This document shows, piece by piece, positions 51,810 to 61,322 of a stretch of DNA of 64,000 nucleotides. Positions within the stretch are counted from its first letter, which is position 1; every line of letters starts with the position of its first letter. The notes under the pieces were generated by a model, which saw nothing but the letters and a program-made list of their open reading frames with translations, was not told where the DNA came from and ran no database searches. The DNA lies in NCBI GenBank assembly GCA_910587765.1, contig CAJUNR010000002.1, forward strand, positions 43,268-107,267. The letters run 5' to 3'. The stretch comes from an uncultured Lachnospiraceae bacterium. Its GTDB lineage: Bacteria > Bacillota > Clostridia > Lachnospirales > Lachnospiraceae. A program made the position numbers and the translations under genes.

Positions 51810-52661
51810 ATGAAAAAGGGAGAAAAGGCGGCCATTGTCTGCTGTTCCAACCGGCGGCCGCAGAGCGAGCGGGAGAAAATTCAGAGACTGGAGCAGGTGC
51901 TGCGCGGGATGGATGTGATCCCGGTCTTCAGCGGCCGGCTCTATGCGGACGGTAAGGAGGGCGGACCGGACGGCAGGGAGCGGGCGGAAGAGCTGATGAA
52001 ATTCTATCGGGATGACAGTATCCGGGAAATTTTTGATGTCTCCGGCGGCGATACCGCCAATGAGATTCTGCCGTATCTGGATTATGAGGTGATCGCCGGC
52101 TCCGGCAGGCGTTTCTGGGGCTACAGCGATCTGACGACGGTGATCAATGCGATCGGCCGAAAGTCGGGGAACGCGTCGGTGCTGTATCAGGTAAAGAATC
52201 TGGCGGGAGCGTATGGAGCGGTTCAGCAGGAGAATTTCAGAAAGTATCTGTTTCAGGAATCAGAAGAACTGACCCGGTTTTCCTGTGAATTTATACAGAA
52301 AAATTCCATGCGGGGAGTGACGGCGGGCGGAAATATCCGCTGTCTTTTAAAGCTGGCAGGGACGGCGTACTGGCCGGACCTTCGGGGAAAGATTCTCATT
52401 CTGGAGGCGCTGGGCGGCAGGCGGGAGCAGTTGATTACCTACCTGAGTCAGTTAAAACAACTGGGCGCGTTTGAACAGGCAGCGGGAATCCTGCTGGGAA
52501 CGTTTTCCATGATGGAGAAGGAAGAGGGCGTGGCAGCGGTCTGCGAACTCGTCCGGCATTTTGCGGGGCCGGGGCTGCCGGTGGCGAAGACGCAGGAGAT
52601 CGGGCATGGGGAGGATTCAAAAGCGGTGGTGATTGGGGAGTGGCTGGAGTTGGAAGGGTGA
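51810..52661 (+). CDS. S66-family LD-carboxypeptidase-like protein
   Basis: The protein has 283 residues. The S66 catalytic triad fits S106 in FWGYSDLT, E199 in ILEALGG and H266 in EIGHGEDS. These enzymes cut the amide bond before a terminal D-amino acid in cytoplasmic muropeptides (LdcA) or inactivate microcin-type peptide nucleotides (MccF). The N-terminus (KAAIVCCSNRRP) matches the usual start. There is no signal peptide. AAGAGAGGAAAGAAG precedes the ATG. Which of the two activities applies cannot be told from sequence. Confidence 0.9.
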   Translation: MKKGEKAAIVCCSNRRPQSEREKIQRLEQVLRGMDVIPVFSGRLYADGKEGGPDGRERAEELMKFYRDDSIREIFDVSGGDTANEILPYLDYEVIAGSGRRFWGYSDLTTVINAIGRKSGNASVLYQVKNLAGAYGAVQQENFRKYLFQESEELTRFSCEFIQKNSMRGVTAGGNIRCLLKLAGTAYWPDLRGKILILEALGGRREQLITYLSQLKQLGAFEQAAGILLGTFSMMEKEEGVAAVCELVRHFAGPGLPVAKTQEIGHGEDSKAVVIGEWLELEG

Positions 52662-52716
52662 GAGTGTTTACAGAAGAACAGGCAGGCATTGCGCTCTTTC
52701 CGCAATTTCCCTTCGT

Positions 52717-52749
52717 TTAGAGAGAACTTAGAGATTCCCATGATATGAT
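52717..52749 (+). promoter_or_regulatory. OmpR-type activator site and promoter of the second lipoprotein
   Basis: TTAGAG at 52717 and 52728 (11-base phase) and TATGAT at 52744-52749, again exactly 10 bases after the second hexamer. The design is the same as at 36424-36456. Confidence 0.7.
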
Positions 52750-52792
52750 GAATCCGTTATTTCAGAAAAGAAAGTCTAAGGAGGAATCTATC

Positions 52793-53368
52793 ATGAAATT
52801 CAACTGGAAGAAAGTAACGGCGCTTTTTTGTACGGTCTGCGTTCTTGGAACCATGGCGGCGGGCTGCGGTTCCAGGCCTGCGGATTCGGAATCCGTGAAA
52901 ACGGACGGGACCTCACCCGCAGAGGAAGCGCAGCAGGAGCCTGCAGATTCTGCCGGTAACGGCGCGGCAGCTCCGGAGAAAACGCCGGAAGCACAGGAGG
53001 GGAAATGGCACGTCCTGGAACCGGAGATTGCGGCGATCGTCGATGCGGATTTTTCGGGCACGGTGTGGAAGATGGGAGAAGATTCATTCTACATCGCGGA
53101 AGAGCAGGTGATGCTGGATGAGGACGGAGGTATAATCAGCAGCAGTCCCTCCGGCAATGCGGACATTCCGGATTCGGATTTGGTCGAAGTTGTCTTTGAT
53201 GAAAACACGTATTTTTATCTGCGGACCGTTCACGGGAATGGGGAGAGTCATGAGGATACGGACGCCGGTTTTTCCGATCTGGCGAAAGGAGTTTCAGTGG
53301 AAATGAAAGGAAGTTTTGAACAGGATATCTTCCACGCGGACGAGATTCGGATTGTGAAGGTTTCCTGA
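52793..53368 (+). CDS. Lipoprotein, paralogue of the one at 36561
   Basis: The protein has 191 residues. The signal peptide ends in MAAGC (Cys25), then comes an Ala/Glu/Pro-rich linker to about 75. The outer domain (about 80-191) contains VEVVFDENTYFYLRT and SFEQDIFHADEIRIVKV, matching the other lipoprotein. It has an extra stretch near 100-120 (EEQVMLDEDGGIISSSPSG). The start at 52793, with AAGGAGG 8 bases upstream, is preferred over ATGs that overlap the -10 box. Function is unknown; shared promoter design suggests shared control. Confidence 0.85.
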   Translation: MKFNWKKVTALFCTVCVLGTMAAGCGSRPADSESVKTDGTSPAEEAQQEPADSAGNGAAAPEKTPEAQEGKWHVLEPEIAAIVDADFSGTVWKMGEDSFYIAEEQVMLDEDGGIISSSPSGNADIPDSDLVEVVFDENTYFYLRTVHGNGESHEDTDAGFSDLAKGVSVEMKGSFEQDIFHADEIRIVKVS

Positions 53369-53409
53369 TCAGAAACATGGTGAAAACGGCGGAAACTATC
53401 CGGTGGTCA

Positions 53410-53454
53410 AGGGATAAAGTCTTTCCTGATGCGGCAAAGACTTTATCCCTTTTT
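53410..53454 (+). terminator. Strong intrinsic terminator after the second lipoprotein
   Basis: A perfect 15-bp stem (AGGGATAAAGTCTTT with AAAGACTTTATCCCT), an 11-base loop and five T. Confidence 0.95.
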
Positions 53455-53503
53455 GTAAGAGCAGCGCCCAAAGCGTTTTGCACGAAAATATCAGGCCGGG
53501 TGC

Positions 53504-53532
53504 TTGTTCTCACCGCGGAATTGTGCTAGAAT
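53504..53532 (+). promoter_or_regulatory. Promoter of carB
   Basis: TTGTTC (53504-53509), 17 bases and TAGAAT (53527-53532). No PyrR-type attenuator was seen in the 60-base leader. Confidence 0.65.
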
Positions 53533-53593
53533 AGACACGATTTAAGATGGAAAATGAAAAGCAAAGCCAAAGAAAGGATAAATGGGTGCATTT

Positions 53594-56500
53594 ATGAAGA
53601 GAGAAGACATTCACAAAGTACTGATCATCGGTTCCGGTCCCATCATCATCGGGCAGGCGTGCGAATTTGACTATTCCGGTACGCAGGCGTGCAAGGCGCT
53701 GAAAAGTCTGGGATACGAGATCGTGCTGGTGAACTCCAATCCGGCGACGATCATGACGGACCCGGATACGGCGGATATCACATATATTGAACCGTTAAAT
53801 GTAGAAAGGCTGGAGCAGATCATTGCCAAAGAGCGTCCGGACGCGCTGCTGCCGAATCTGGGCGGACAGTCCGGTCTGAACTTATGTTCGGAACTGCAGA
53901 ACGCGGGGGTGCTGGACAAATATGGAGTCAAGGTGATCGGCGTACAGGTGGATGCCATCGAACGGGGCGAGGATCGGATCGAATTTAAAAATACCATGAA
54001 TGCACTCGGGGTGGAGATGGCCAGAAGCGACGTGGCCTATTCGGTGGAGGAAGCGCTTTCCATCGCCGACCGTCTCGGTTATCCGGTGGTGCTGCGCCCG
54101 GCCTACACGATGGGCGGCGCCGGCGGCGGACTGGTATATAATAAGGAAGAGTTAAAGACCGTTTGCGCCAGAGGCCTGCAGGCCAGTCTGGTGGGACAGG
54201 TGCTGGTGGAAGAGTCCATTCTCGGCTGGGAGGAGCTGGAGCTGGAGGTGGTCCGGGATGCCAAAGGCAATATGATCACCGTCTGCTTTATCGAAAACAT
54301 CGATCCGGTGGGTGTGCATACGGGCGATTCCTTCTGTTCGGCGCCGATGCTGACGATTTCGGAAGAGGTGCAGAAGAAGCTGCAGGAGCAGGCTTACAAG
54401 ATCGTGGATGCGATTCAGGTCATCGGCGGCACCAACGTGCAGTTCGCGCATGACCCGGTGTCCGGGCGGGTGGTGGTCATCGAGATCAATCCGAGAACGT
54501 CCCGTTCCTCCGCGCTGGCAAGCAAGGCGACGGGCTTCCCGATCGCTCTGGTGTCCGCGAAGCTGGCCAGCGGCCTGACGCTGGACGAGATTCCCTGCGG
54601 CAAATACGGCACGCTGGACAAATATGTGCCGGACGGCGATTACGTGGTGATCAAATTTGCCAGATGGGCGTTTGAGAAATTCAAAGGCGTGGAGGACAAG
54701 CTGGGCACCCAGATGCGCGCCGTGGGCGAGGTCATGAGCATCGGCAAGACGTACAAAGAGGCGTTTCAGAAGGCCATCCGCTCTCTGGAAAAGAACCGCT
54801 ACGGACTGGGGCATGTGGGCGATCTGGGCCGGAAGAGCAAGAAGGAACTGCTGACCATGCTGATGACTCCCTGCAGCGAGCGTCATTTCATCATGTATGA
54901 GGCGCTGCGCAAGGGCGCTTCCGTGGAGGAGATCTACAATCTGACGAAGGTGAAGGCGTGGTTCATCCAGCAGATGAAAGAGCTGGTGGAGGAAGAAGAG
55001 GCGCTTGTTAAAAAATATACAGGCAAAGTTCCGTCTGCGGAAGACCTGCGGCAGGCAAAGCTTGACGGCTTTTCCGATAAATATTTGAGCGAGATTCTCG
55101 GCGTGTCCGAGGAGGCTGTTCGGAATGAGCGGACGGCGAACGGAATCGTGGAGGCCTGGGAGGGCGTTCATGTGAGCGGCACCGAGGACAGCGCTTACTA
55201 TTATTCCAGTTATCATATGAAAGATGAGAGTCCGGTGGATACGGACCGGCCCAAGGTCATGATTCTCGGTGGCGGACCAAACCGAATCGGACAGGGCATC
55301 GAATTTGACTACTGCTGCGTCCATGCGGCGAAGGCGCTGCGGAAGCTGGGCTTCTCCACGATCATTGTCAACTGCAACCCGGAGACCGTCTCTACGGACT
55401 ACGATACGTCGGACAAGCTGTATTTTGAGCCGCTGACGCTGGAGGACGTGCTGGCGATCTATGAGAAAGAGCAGCCGGTGGGCGTGATCGCCCAGTTCGG
55501 CGGACAGACGCCGCTGAATCTGGCGGCCGACCTGAAGAAATACGGAGTCAACATTCTGGGTACCACGCCGGAGACGATTGATCTGGCGGAGGACCGGGAT
55601 CTGTTCCGGGAGATGATGGAGCGTCTGCAGATTCCCATGCCGGAAGCGGGCATGGCGGTCGATGTGGAGGAAGCGCTCGAGACCGCTCACCGGATCGGCT
55701 ATCCGGTGATGGTGCGCCCGTCCTACGTGCTGGGCGGACGGGGCATGGAAGTGGTCTACGACGACGAGGCGCTGACCTTCTATATGCAGCAGGCCGTAGA
55801 CGTGACGCCGGACCGCCCGATTCTCATCGACCGGTTCCTGCACCACGCGACGGAGTGCGAGGCGGACGCCATCAGCGACGGAGAACATGTGTTTGTCCCA
55901 TCGGTCATGGAGCATATCGAACTGGCGGGCATCCATTCCGGCGATTCGGCGTGCATCATCCCGCCCCGGGGGCTGACGGAGGAGCAGGTGGAGACGATCA
56001 AGGATTACACGAGAAAGATCGCCAGCGAGATGCATGTGGTGGGCCTGATGAACATGCAGTACGCGATCGAGGACGGGAAGGTATTTGTGATCGAGGCCAA
56101 TCCGCGGGCGTCCCGCACGGTGCCGCTGGTGTCCAAGGTGTGCGGCATCAATATGGTGCAGATCGCCACGGATATCATCACGATGCCCTTTACAAAACAT
56201 ACAAGCCCGGTGCCGGCGCTCAAAGAGAAGAGATTCGCTCATTACGGCGTGAAAGAAGCGGTGTTCCCGTTCAACATGTTCCCGGAGGTGGACCCGATCC
56301 TCGGACCGGAGATGCGTTCCACCGGAGAGGTGCTGGGACTGTCCGCAGACTTCGGAGATGCGTTTTATAAAGCGGAGGAGGCTACCAAGAACCAGATTCC
56401 CACGGAAGGCTGCGTGCTGATCTCGGTCAACGACCGGGACAAGCCGGAACTGGTGGAAGTGGCGAAAGGCTTCTATGAGTGCGGTTTCTCGATCATGGCG

Positions 56501-56818
56501 ACCGGCAGGACCTGCGATATGATCGAGGCGGCGGGGATCCCGGCCCTGAAGGTGTGGAAGATCAACGAGGGACGGCCGAATATTCTGGACAAGATCACCA
56601 ACGGCAGAATCCAGCTCATCGTCAACACGCCGATCGGCAAGAAAGGCGCCGTGGATGACAGCTACATCCGCAAGGCGGCGGTGAAGAACAAGATCCCGTA
56701 CATGACCACGATGGCCATGGCGAAGGCGACGGTGGAGGGAATCCGCTCCGCGAAACGCGACGGAAAACTGCCGGTGAAATCTCTGCAGGAATTTCATGCG
56801 GAGATTCAGGATAAATAA
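53594..56818 (+). CDS. carB: Carbamoyl-phosphate synthase large subunit
   Basis: The protein has 1074 residues, the normal size. Two ATP-grasp halves are visible: the first starts KVLIIGSGPIIIGQACEFDY (8-27) and the second KVMILGGGPNRIGQGIEFDY near 553. The C-terminal MGS-like allosteric domain starts near 935 (GCVLISVNDRDKPELVEVAK). It makes carbamoyl phosphate from bicarbonate, ATP and ammonia for pyrimidines and arginine. Its partner CarA is not adjacent upstream, which is unusual. The start at ATG 53594 gives the usual N-terminus; ATG 53582 would add four residues and both have poor ribosome sites. A lipoprotein gene follows 24 bases later. Confidence 0.97.
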   Translation: MKREDIHKVLIIGSGPIIIGQACEFDYSGTQACKALKSLGYEIVLVNSNPATIMTDPDTADITYIEPLNVERLEQIIAKERPDALLPNLGGQSGLNLCSELQNAGVLDKYGVKVIGVQVDAIERGEDRIEFKNTMNALGVEMARSDVAYSVEEALSIADRLGYPVVLRPAYTMGGAGGGLVYNKEELKTVCARGLQASLVGQVLVEESILGWEELELEVVRDAKGNMITVCFIENIDPVGVHTGDSFCSAPMLTISEEVQKKLQEQAYKIVDAIQVIGGTNVQFAHDPVSGRVVVIEINPRTSRSSALASKATGFPIALVSAKLASGLTLDEIPCGKYGTLDKYVPDGDYVVIKFARWAFEKFKGVEDKLGTQMRAVGEVMSIGKTYKEAFQKAIRSLEKNRYGLGHVGDLGRKSKKELLTMLMTPCSERHFIMYEALRKGASVEEIYNLTKVKAWFIQQMKELVEEEEALVKKYTGKVPSAEDLRQAKLDGFSDKYLSEILGVSEEAVRNERTANGIVEAWEGVHVSGTEDSAYYYSSYHMKDESPVDTDRPKVMILGGGPNRIGQGIEFDYCCVHAAKALRKLGFSTIIVNCNPETVSTDYDTSDKLYFEPLTLEDVLAIYEKEQPVGVIAQFGGQTPLNLAADLKKYGVNILGTTPETIDLAEDRDLFREMMERLQIPMPEAGMAVDVEEALETAHRIGYPVMVRPSYVLGGRGMEVVYDDEALTFYMQQAVDVTPDRPILIDRFLHHATECEADAISDGEHVFVPSVMEHIELAGIHSGDSACIIPPRGLTEEQVETIKDYTRKIASEMHVVGLMNMQYAIEDGKVFVIEANPRASRTVPLVSKVCGINMVQIATDIITMPFTKHTSPVPALKEKRFAHYGVKEAVFPFNMFPEVDPILGPEMRSTGEVLGLSADFGDAFYKAEEATKNQIPTEGCVLISVNDRDKPELVEVAKGFYECGFSIMATGRTCDMIEAAGIPALKVWKINEGRPNILDKITNGRIQLIVNTPIGKKGAVDDSYIRKAAVKNKIPYMTTMAMAKATVEGIRSAKRDGKLPVKSLQEFHAEIQDK

Positions 56819-56842
56819 TCAATAAGAAGAGGAGTGTAAGCA

Positions 56843-57844
56843 ATGAAAAAGTGGAACTACGCGGCCGCGGTCTGCGTGCTTCCGGCCCTGCTTCTGGGAG
56901 GATGTGCGGAGCAGATGGAACTTACCAGGGAGCAGTTGGGGCTTTCGGAGAAGGATAAGCGTACGGATGATCAGATCATCAGCGATTTTCTGACGGCCTA
57001 TCAGGAAGGAAACTATGAGGCTATGGAGCCGTATATGGACGAGGACAATCTGCTTCATCTGTATTATCAGGCGCAGGAAAACGGCGGCGAGATGGCGGAA
57101 GTGTACGAGAAAGTCTGGGAGCTGACGAAGAACTTTACCTTTACGGCGGAAGCCGTGGAAGGAAAAGAAGCATGGGGTGAGGTCACCGTGCATCTTCAGA
57201 GCAACGAGATTGTATCCGGCATTCCGGACGCCATGTGGTCGGCTATTGAAGCGCAGACGGAGAACGGTGACGACAGCTTTACCAGTCTTCCCGAGTGGCT
57301 GGGGGAGGCGCTTGCGACCGGCGATCCCATTGACGAAGAACTGACGGTCTATGTGTCCCACCGAACGGACGGAGACCGGATCGATTCTTCGGCCTGCAGG
57401 GAGTTATACGAGCAGCTTACCGGCGGTTTTTACGACTATATTGATATGACCATGACCGCCTGCACCGGAGAGAACGATACGTATTATGTTGCGGCGCAGG
57501 GGGATTCCATCATCGGCATGGTGGAGACGGCGGTCCAGACGGAAGACACCGAAGGCCTGACCGGGGAGGATCTCCAGGCGTACGAGGACGGCTTTAACGC
57601 CATGGACGGTGTGGCGGCCAACGTCAGCCAGAGAGAGGACGGCAGTGTGGAGCTTCGGTTCGGCGTGGACTTTAACCGGGCCAGCAGTACGGCGCTGGCG
57701 AATCTGGGCGTGATCAGCGACCGGGTCAACTCGTACGGAGGGTATCTGAGCCTGTCGTCGACGATCGGCAGCTTTGAAGAGGGCGGAATGACCTGTGAGA
57801 CGAATGACTTCGGCTCCGGCGCGGCGGCGTCCGAAGAAGAGTAA
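56843..57844 (+). CDS. Lipoprotein of unknown function
   Basis: The protein has 333 residues. A lipoprotein signal ends in LLGGC (Cys21). The N-terminal half (about 45-170) has a helix-rich part with DFLTAYQEGNYEAMEPYM, of the kind seen in NTF2-like or DUF4878-type outer domains. The C-terminal half contains YYVAAQGDSIIGMVETAVQT and FGVDFNRASSTALANLG. The ribosome site AAGAGGAGTG is good. It is 24 bases after carB and may be co-transcribed, but no functional link is evident. Confidence 0.8.
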   Translation: MKKWNYAAAVCVLPALLLGGCAEQMELTREQLGLSEKDKRTDDQIISDFLTAYQEGNYEAMEPYMDEDNLLHLYYQAQENGGEMAEVYEKVWELTKNFTFTAEAVEGKEAWGEVTVHLQSNEIVSGIPDAMWSAIEAQTENGDDSFTSLPEWLGEALATGDPIDEELTVYVSHRTDGDRIDSSACRELYEQLTGGFYDYIDMTMTACTGENDTYYVAAQGDSIIGMVETAVQTEDTEGLTGEDLQAYEDGFNAMDGVAANVSQREDGSVELRFGVDFNRASSTALANLGVISDRVNSYGGYLSLSSTIGSFEEGGMTCETNDFGSGAAASEEE

Positions 57845-58075
57845 AGCGGCAGACGTCCGGCGCGGGCCGGGGGCGCTGCCGCACAGACGGTGAGCGAAAA
57901 ACAGGATACCGGGAAACCCGGGGCGGACGGTTTTGTAAGAACTGTAAAATGCAGGTATTTTTCAGGAAATACGGAACCTCCCGTCCCGGGTCTTTTACTG
58001 CCGGCCGATCAAAATACAGTATCTTCGGACGGGCCGGGAGCTGCGGCCGTCCGGTGTCCGGGAAAGGGAAACGAT

Positions 58076-58942
58076 ATGGAAGACGCCTATGTATTACAGT
58101 TGTCCGACCGGAAATTTTCCGATCTGTACCTGTGCTTCTGCGGCTACGCCAAATGCGAGCCGCTGCACAGCTTCGGGCCGGCGGTGCGGTCCAACTATCT
58201 GATTCATTATATTCTCGAAGGAAGAGGGAGCTATCGGGCCGGAGGCAGACGGTATGATCTGCAGGCGGGACAGGGCTTCCTGATCGAGCCGGGGACGCAG
58301 ATTTTCTATGAGGCGGATGAAAAGGAACCGTGGACGTATCTGTGGATCGGATTCAACGGTCAGCGGGCGCAGGAATATCTGGACGACGCGGGGCTTGGCG
58401 GCGGCAGGCTGATTTTTCAGAGCGGACAGGGGGAGGAGCTGAAGCGGCTGGTGTTCCGGATGCTGAAAAATTATACGATCACCACGACGGACCAGTTTCT
58501 TCTGGAGGGCAGCCTGTATCTGTTTTTATCCATACTGGCGCAGGACCACGCGCTCTCTTCCGTGCAGGGACAGGGGGCGGACAACCTCTATGTCCGCAAA
58601 GCGATGGACTACATTCAGGACAACTACGGCCATTCAATCCGCGTGGCGGACATTGCGGAATACGTATGCATCAACCGGAGCTATCTGTACACCTTGTTCC
58701 GGGAGCATGCGGGGATCTCGCCGCAGGAATATCTTTCGGATTACCGGCTTGCCAGAGCGGCGGAATTTCTGGCGGCCGCGGAGCTGTCCGTGGAAAGCGT
58801 GGCCTATTCCTGCGGATACCGCGACCCGGCCGCATTCGGTCGCGCTTTCAAAGGGAAATACGGCGTGACTCCGCTGCAGTATCAGAAGAAATACCGCGCG
58901 CAGCAGGAAGAGCTTCAGAAGAAGCGAAGAGAGATGCCGTAG
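58076..58942 (+). CDS. AraC-family regulator with cupin-like sensor domain
   Basis: The protein has 288 residues. The N-terminal cupin-like part (about 20-140; NYLIHYILEGRGSYRAGG, LQAGQGFLIEPG) would bind a sugar. The C-terminal double HTH (about 185-285) has IRVADIAEYVCINRSYLYTL and LSVESVAYSCGYRDPAAFGR. The start ATG 58076 has AAAGGG 7 bases upstream; the frame is open 186 bases further up, but without a good site. It lies 136 bases before an alpha-galactosidase gene and probably activates it in response to melibiose, raffinose or a related sugar. Confidence 0.92.
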   Translation: MEDAYVLQLSDRKFSDLYLCFCGYAKCEPLHSFGPAVRSNYLIHYILEGRGSYRAGGRRYDLQAGQGFLIEPGTQIFYEADEKEPWTYLWIGFNGQRAQEYLDDAGLGGGRLIFQSGQGEELKRLVFRMLKNYTITTTDQFLLEGSLYLFLSILAQDHALSSVQGQGADNLYVRKAMDYIQDNYGHSIRVADIAEYVCINRSYLYTLFREHAGISPQEYLSDYRLARAAEFLAAAELSVESVAYSCGYRDPAAFGRAFKGKYGVTPLQYQKKYRAQQEELQKKRREMP

Positions 58943-59078
58943 AGGGGCTGACGGGGAATCACTTTAAAATCTAACATTCTGCATATTTTCTGCAACAAAA
59001 AGAACTATCCGTGAGCATTCTTTTCATGCAATAATAGGTCAGCAGACAGGGCAGGATTTTAGAAAAGGAGCGTATCCC

Positions 59079-61316
59079 ATGAGCATTCTATTCAACGAGA
59101 AAACGAAAACATTTCATCTGTACAATGAAGAGATCAGCTATATTATGACCGTACTGCAAAACGGCCATCTTGGGCAGTTGTATTTCGGCGGCAGGATTCA
59201 TCATAAAGAGGACTTTTCCTATCTGCTGGAGACGTCTTACCGGCCCATGACGGCTTATGTCTTTGATGAAGACCGGTCGTTCTCTCTGGAGCATGTGCGG
59301 CAGGAGTACGGCGTATACGGTACGACGGATTTCCGTCATCCGGCCGTGGAAGTTCTTCAGCAGAACGGCAGCCGGATTTCGGATTTCGTGTATCAGGGTT
59401 ATGAGATTACAGACGGCAAACCGGAGCTTCCCGGGCTTCCGGCCACATATACGGAGGATGCGAAGGAGGCGCAGACGCTGACGGTCTCCCTGAAGGATCC
59501 GGTGACCGGAATCGTTCTGGAGCTGTTTTATACGATCTTTGCCGCAGGCGGAATCATCGCCCGCAGCGCGAGACTGACCAATGAAGGGGAAGAGAGCGTG
59601 CAGCTGACCCGCGCCATGAGCCTCTGTCTGGATCTGCCGGACAGCGATTATGAGTGGATGCAGTTTTCCGGCGCCTGGGCGAGGGAGCGCCATCTGAAGG
59701 TGCGCAGGCTGGAGCAGGGCATTCAGGCGGTGGACAGCATGCGGGGCAATTCTTCCCATGAACACAATCCGTTTATTGTCCTGAAACGCCCGGCGGCGGA
59801 CGAGGAACAGGGAGAGGTTATGGGCTTCAGCCTGGTGTACAGCGGGAACTTTCTGGCGCAGGCGCAGGTGGATGCCCATGACATGACCCGGGTGCTCCTG
59901 GGGATTCACCCGATGGGCTTTTCGTGGAAGCTGGAGCCGGGAGCGTCCTTCCAGACGCCGGAGGCGGTGACGGTCTATTCCGCAAAGGGGCTGGGAGATA
60001 TGAGCCGTACGTTTCACAGCCTCTACCGGAAGCGTCTGGCCAGAGGATACTGGCGGGACCGGGAGCGTCCGATTCTCAACAACAACTGGGAGGCGACGTA
60101 TTTTAACTTTACGGAAGAGCGTCTGGTTTCCATCGCGGGCCGGGCGAAGGAGTGCGGCGTGGAGCTGTTCGTCCTGGACGACGGCTGGTTCGGGGCCCGC
60201 AGCGACGACCGGGCGGGACTCGGCGACTGGGAAGCCAATCGGGACCGCCTGCCGGACGGCATCACAGGACTGGCGGAGAAGATCGAGGCGCTGGGATTGA
60301 AATTCGGCCTCTGGTTCGAGCCGGAGATGGTCAACCGGGATTCCGACCTGTACCGGGCGCATCCGGACTGGATCCTGCAGACGCCGGACCGGCATCCGTC
60401 CCAGGGACGTTCCCAGTATGTGCTGGATTTTTCCCGCGGGGAAGTGGTGGACTTTATCTATGAGAGGATGGCGAAGATTCTGCGTGAGGCGAAGGTTTCC
60501 TACATCAAATGGGATATGAACCGGAGTATTACGGAATGCTACTGCGCGGCGCTGCCGGCGGACCGTCAGGGAGAGGTGTTCCACCGCTACATTCTGGGCG
60601 TCTATGACCTGTATGAAAGGCTGACTTCGGAATTTCCCCATGTGCTCTTCGAGTCCTGCGCCAGCGGCGGCGGCCGGTTCGATCCGGGTCTTCTGTATTA
60701 TGCGCCCCAGGGCTGGGCCAGCGACGATTCGGACGCGGTGGAACGGCTGAAGATCCAGTACGGGACGTCCTTCTGCTATCCGCTCTGCAGCATCGGCAGC
60801 CATGTGTCCGTGGCGCCCAATCATCAGGTGTTCCGCAGCACGCCTCTGCATACGAGGGCAAATGTGGCGTATTTCGGGACGTTTGGCTATGAGCTGGACC
60901 TGAACCGGCTGACGGAGGAGGAGCGGGAGACGGTAAAAGCGCAGATCGCGTTTATGAAACGGTACCGCAGGCTGTTCCAGTTCGGCGATTTCTATCGCCT
61001 GAGCAGTCCCTTTGAGGGAAACGTGACCGCCTGGATGGTGGTCAGCGAGGACAGAAGAAAAGCGGTCCTTGGATGGTACCGGGTGTTAAACGGCGTCAAT
61101 CTGCCCTATGGCAGGCTGCGCCTGAACGGGCTTGACCCGGATCTGGCATATCGGATCTGCATGGACGGCGGACAATGGGACGGCGTCTACTACGGAGACG
61201 AGCTGATGAAGGCCGGGCTGGTGACCAGCGACAGCGCTTCCGGAGAGGTGCCAAGGGGCGGAACCTCAAGCTGTGATTTTGATTCCAGAATCTATGTACT
61301 GAAAGCGGAGGAATAA
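59079..61316 (+). CDS. Alpha-galactosidase, GH36 family
   Basis: The protein has 745 residues, in line with the roughly 730-residue tetrameric GH36 enzymes. The nucleophile is D479 in IKWDMNRS, and the acid/base is D549 in the ASDDSDA motif; this is one residue off the Geobacillus AgaA numbering as I recall it. Other motifs are PILNNNWEATYFNFTEE near 335 and LFVLDDGWFG near 365. It removes terminal alpha-galactose from melibiose, raffinose or stachyose in the cytoplasm; there is no signal peptide. The AGGAG ribosome site is good. The AraC regulator upstream probably controls it; no transporter gene is adjacent. Confidence 0.96.
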   Translation: MSILFNEKTKTFHLYNEEISYIMTVLQNGHLGQLYFGGRIHHKEDFSYLLETSYRPMTAYVFDEDRSFSLEHVRQEYGVYGTTDFRHPAVEVLQQNGSRISDFVYQGYEITDGKPELPGLPATYTEDAKEAQTLTVSLKDPVTGIVLELFYTIFAAGGIIARSARLTNEGEESVQLTRAMSLCLDLPDSDYEWMQFSGAWARERHLKVRRLEQGIQAVDSMRGNSSHEHNPFIVLKRPAADEEQGEVMGFSLVYSGNFLAQAQVDAHDMTRVLLGIHPMGFSWKLEPGASFQTPEAVTVYSAKGLGDMSRTFHSLYRKRLARGYWRDRERPILNNNWEATYFNFTEERLVSIAGRAKECGVELFVLDDGWFGARSDDRAGLGDWEANRDRLPDGITGLAEKIEALGLKFGLWFEPEMVNRDSDLYRAHPDWILQTPDRHPSQGRSQYVLDFSRGEVVDFIYERMAKILREAKVSYIKWDMNRSITECYCAALPADRQGEVFHRYILGVYDLYERLTSEFPHVLFESCASGGGRFDPGLLYYAPQGWASDDSDAVERLKIQYGTSFCYPLCSIGSHVSVAPNHQVFRSTPLHTRANVAYFGTFGYELDLNRLTEEERETVKAQIAFMKRYRRLFQFGDFYRLSSPFEGNVTAWMVVSEDRRKAVLGWYRVLNGVNLPYGRLRLNGLDPDLAYRICMDGGQWDGVYYGDELMKAGLVTSDSASGEVPRGGTSSCDFDSRIYVLKAEE

Positions 61317-61322
61317 ACGAGA

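Noticed and set aside
54152..56797. An 881-codon open frame on the minus strand
   Set aside because: It is entirely antisense to carB, whose protein is clearly conserved. The His/Arg-rich translation is typical of the complement of a GC-biased gene.
59088..60851. A 587-codon open frame on the minus strand
   Set aside because: It lies antisense to the alpha-galactosidase gene and has no recognisable protein features.
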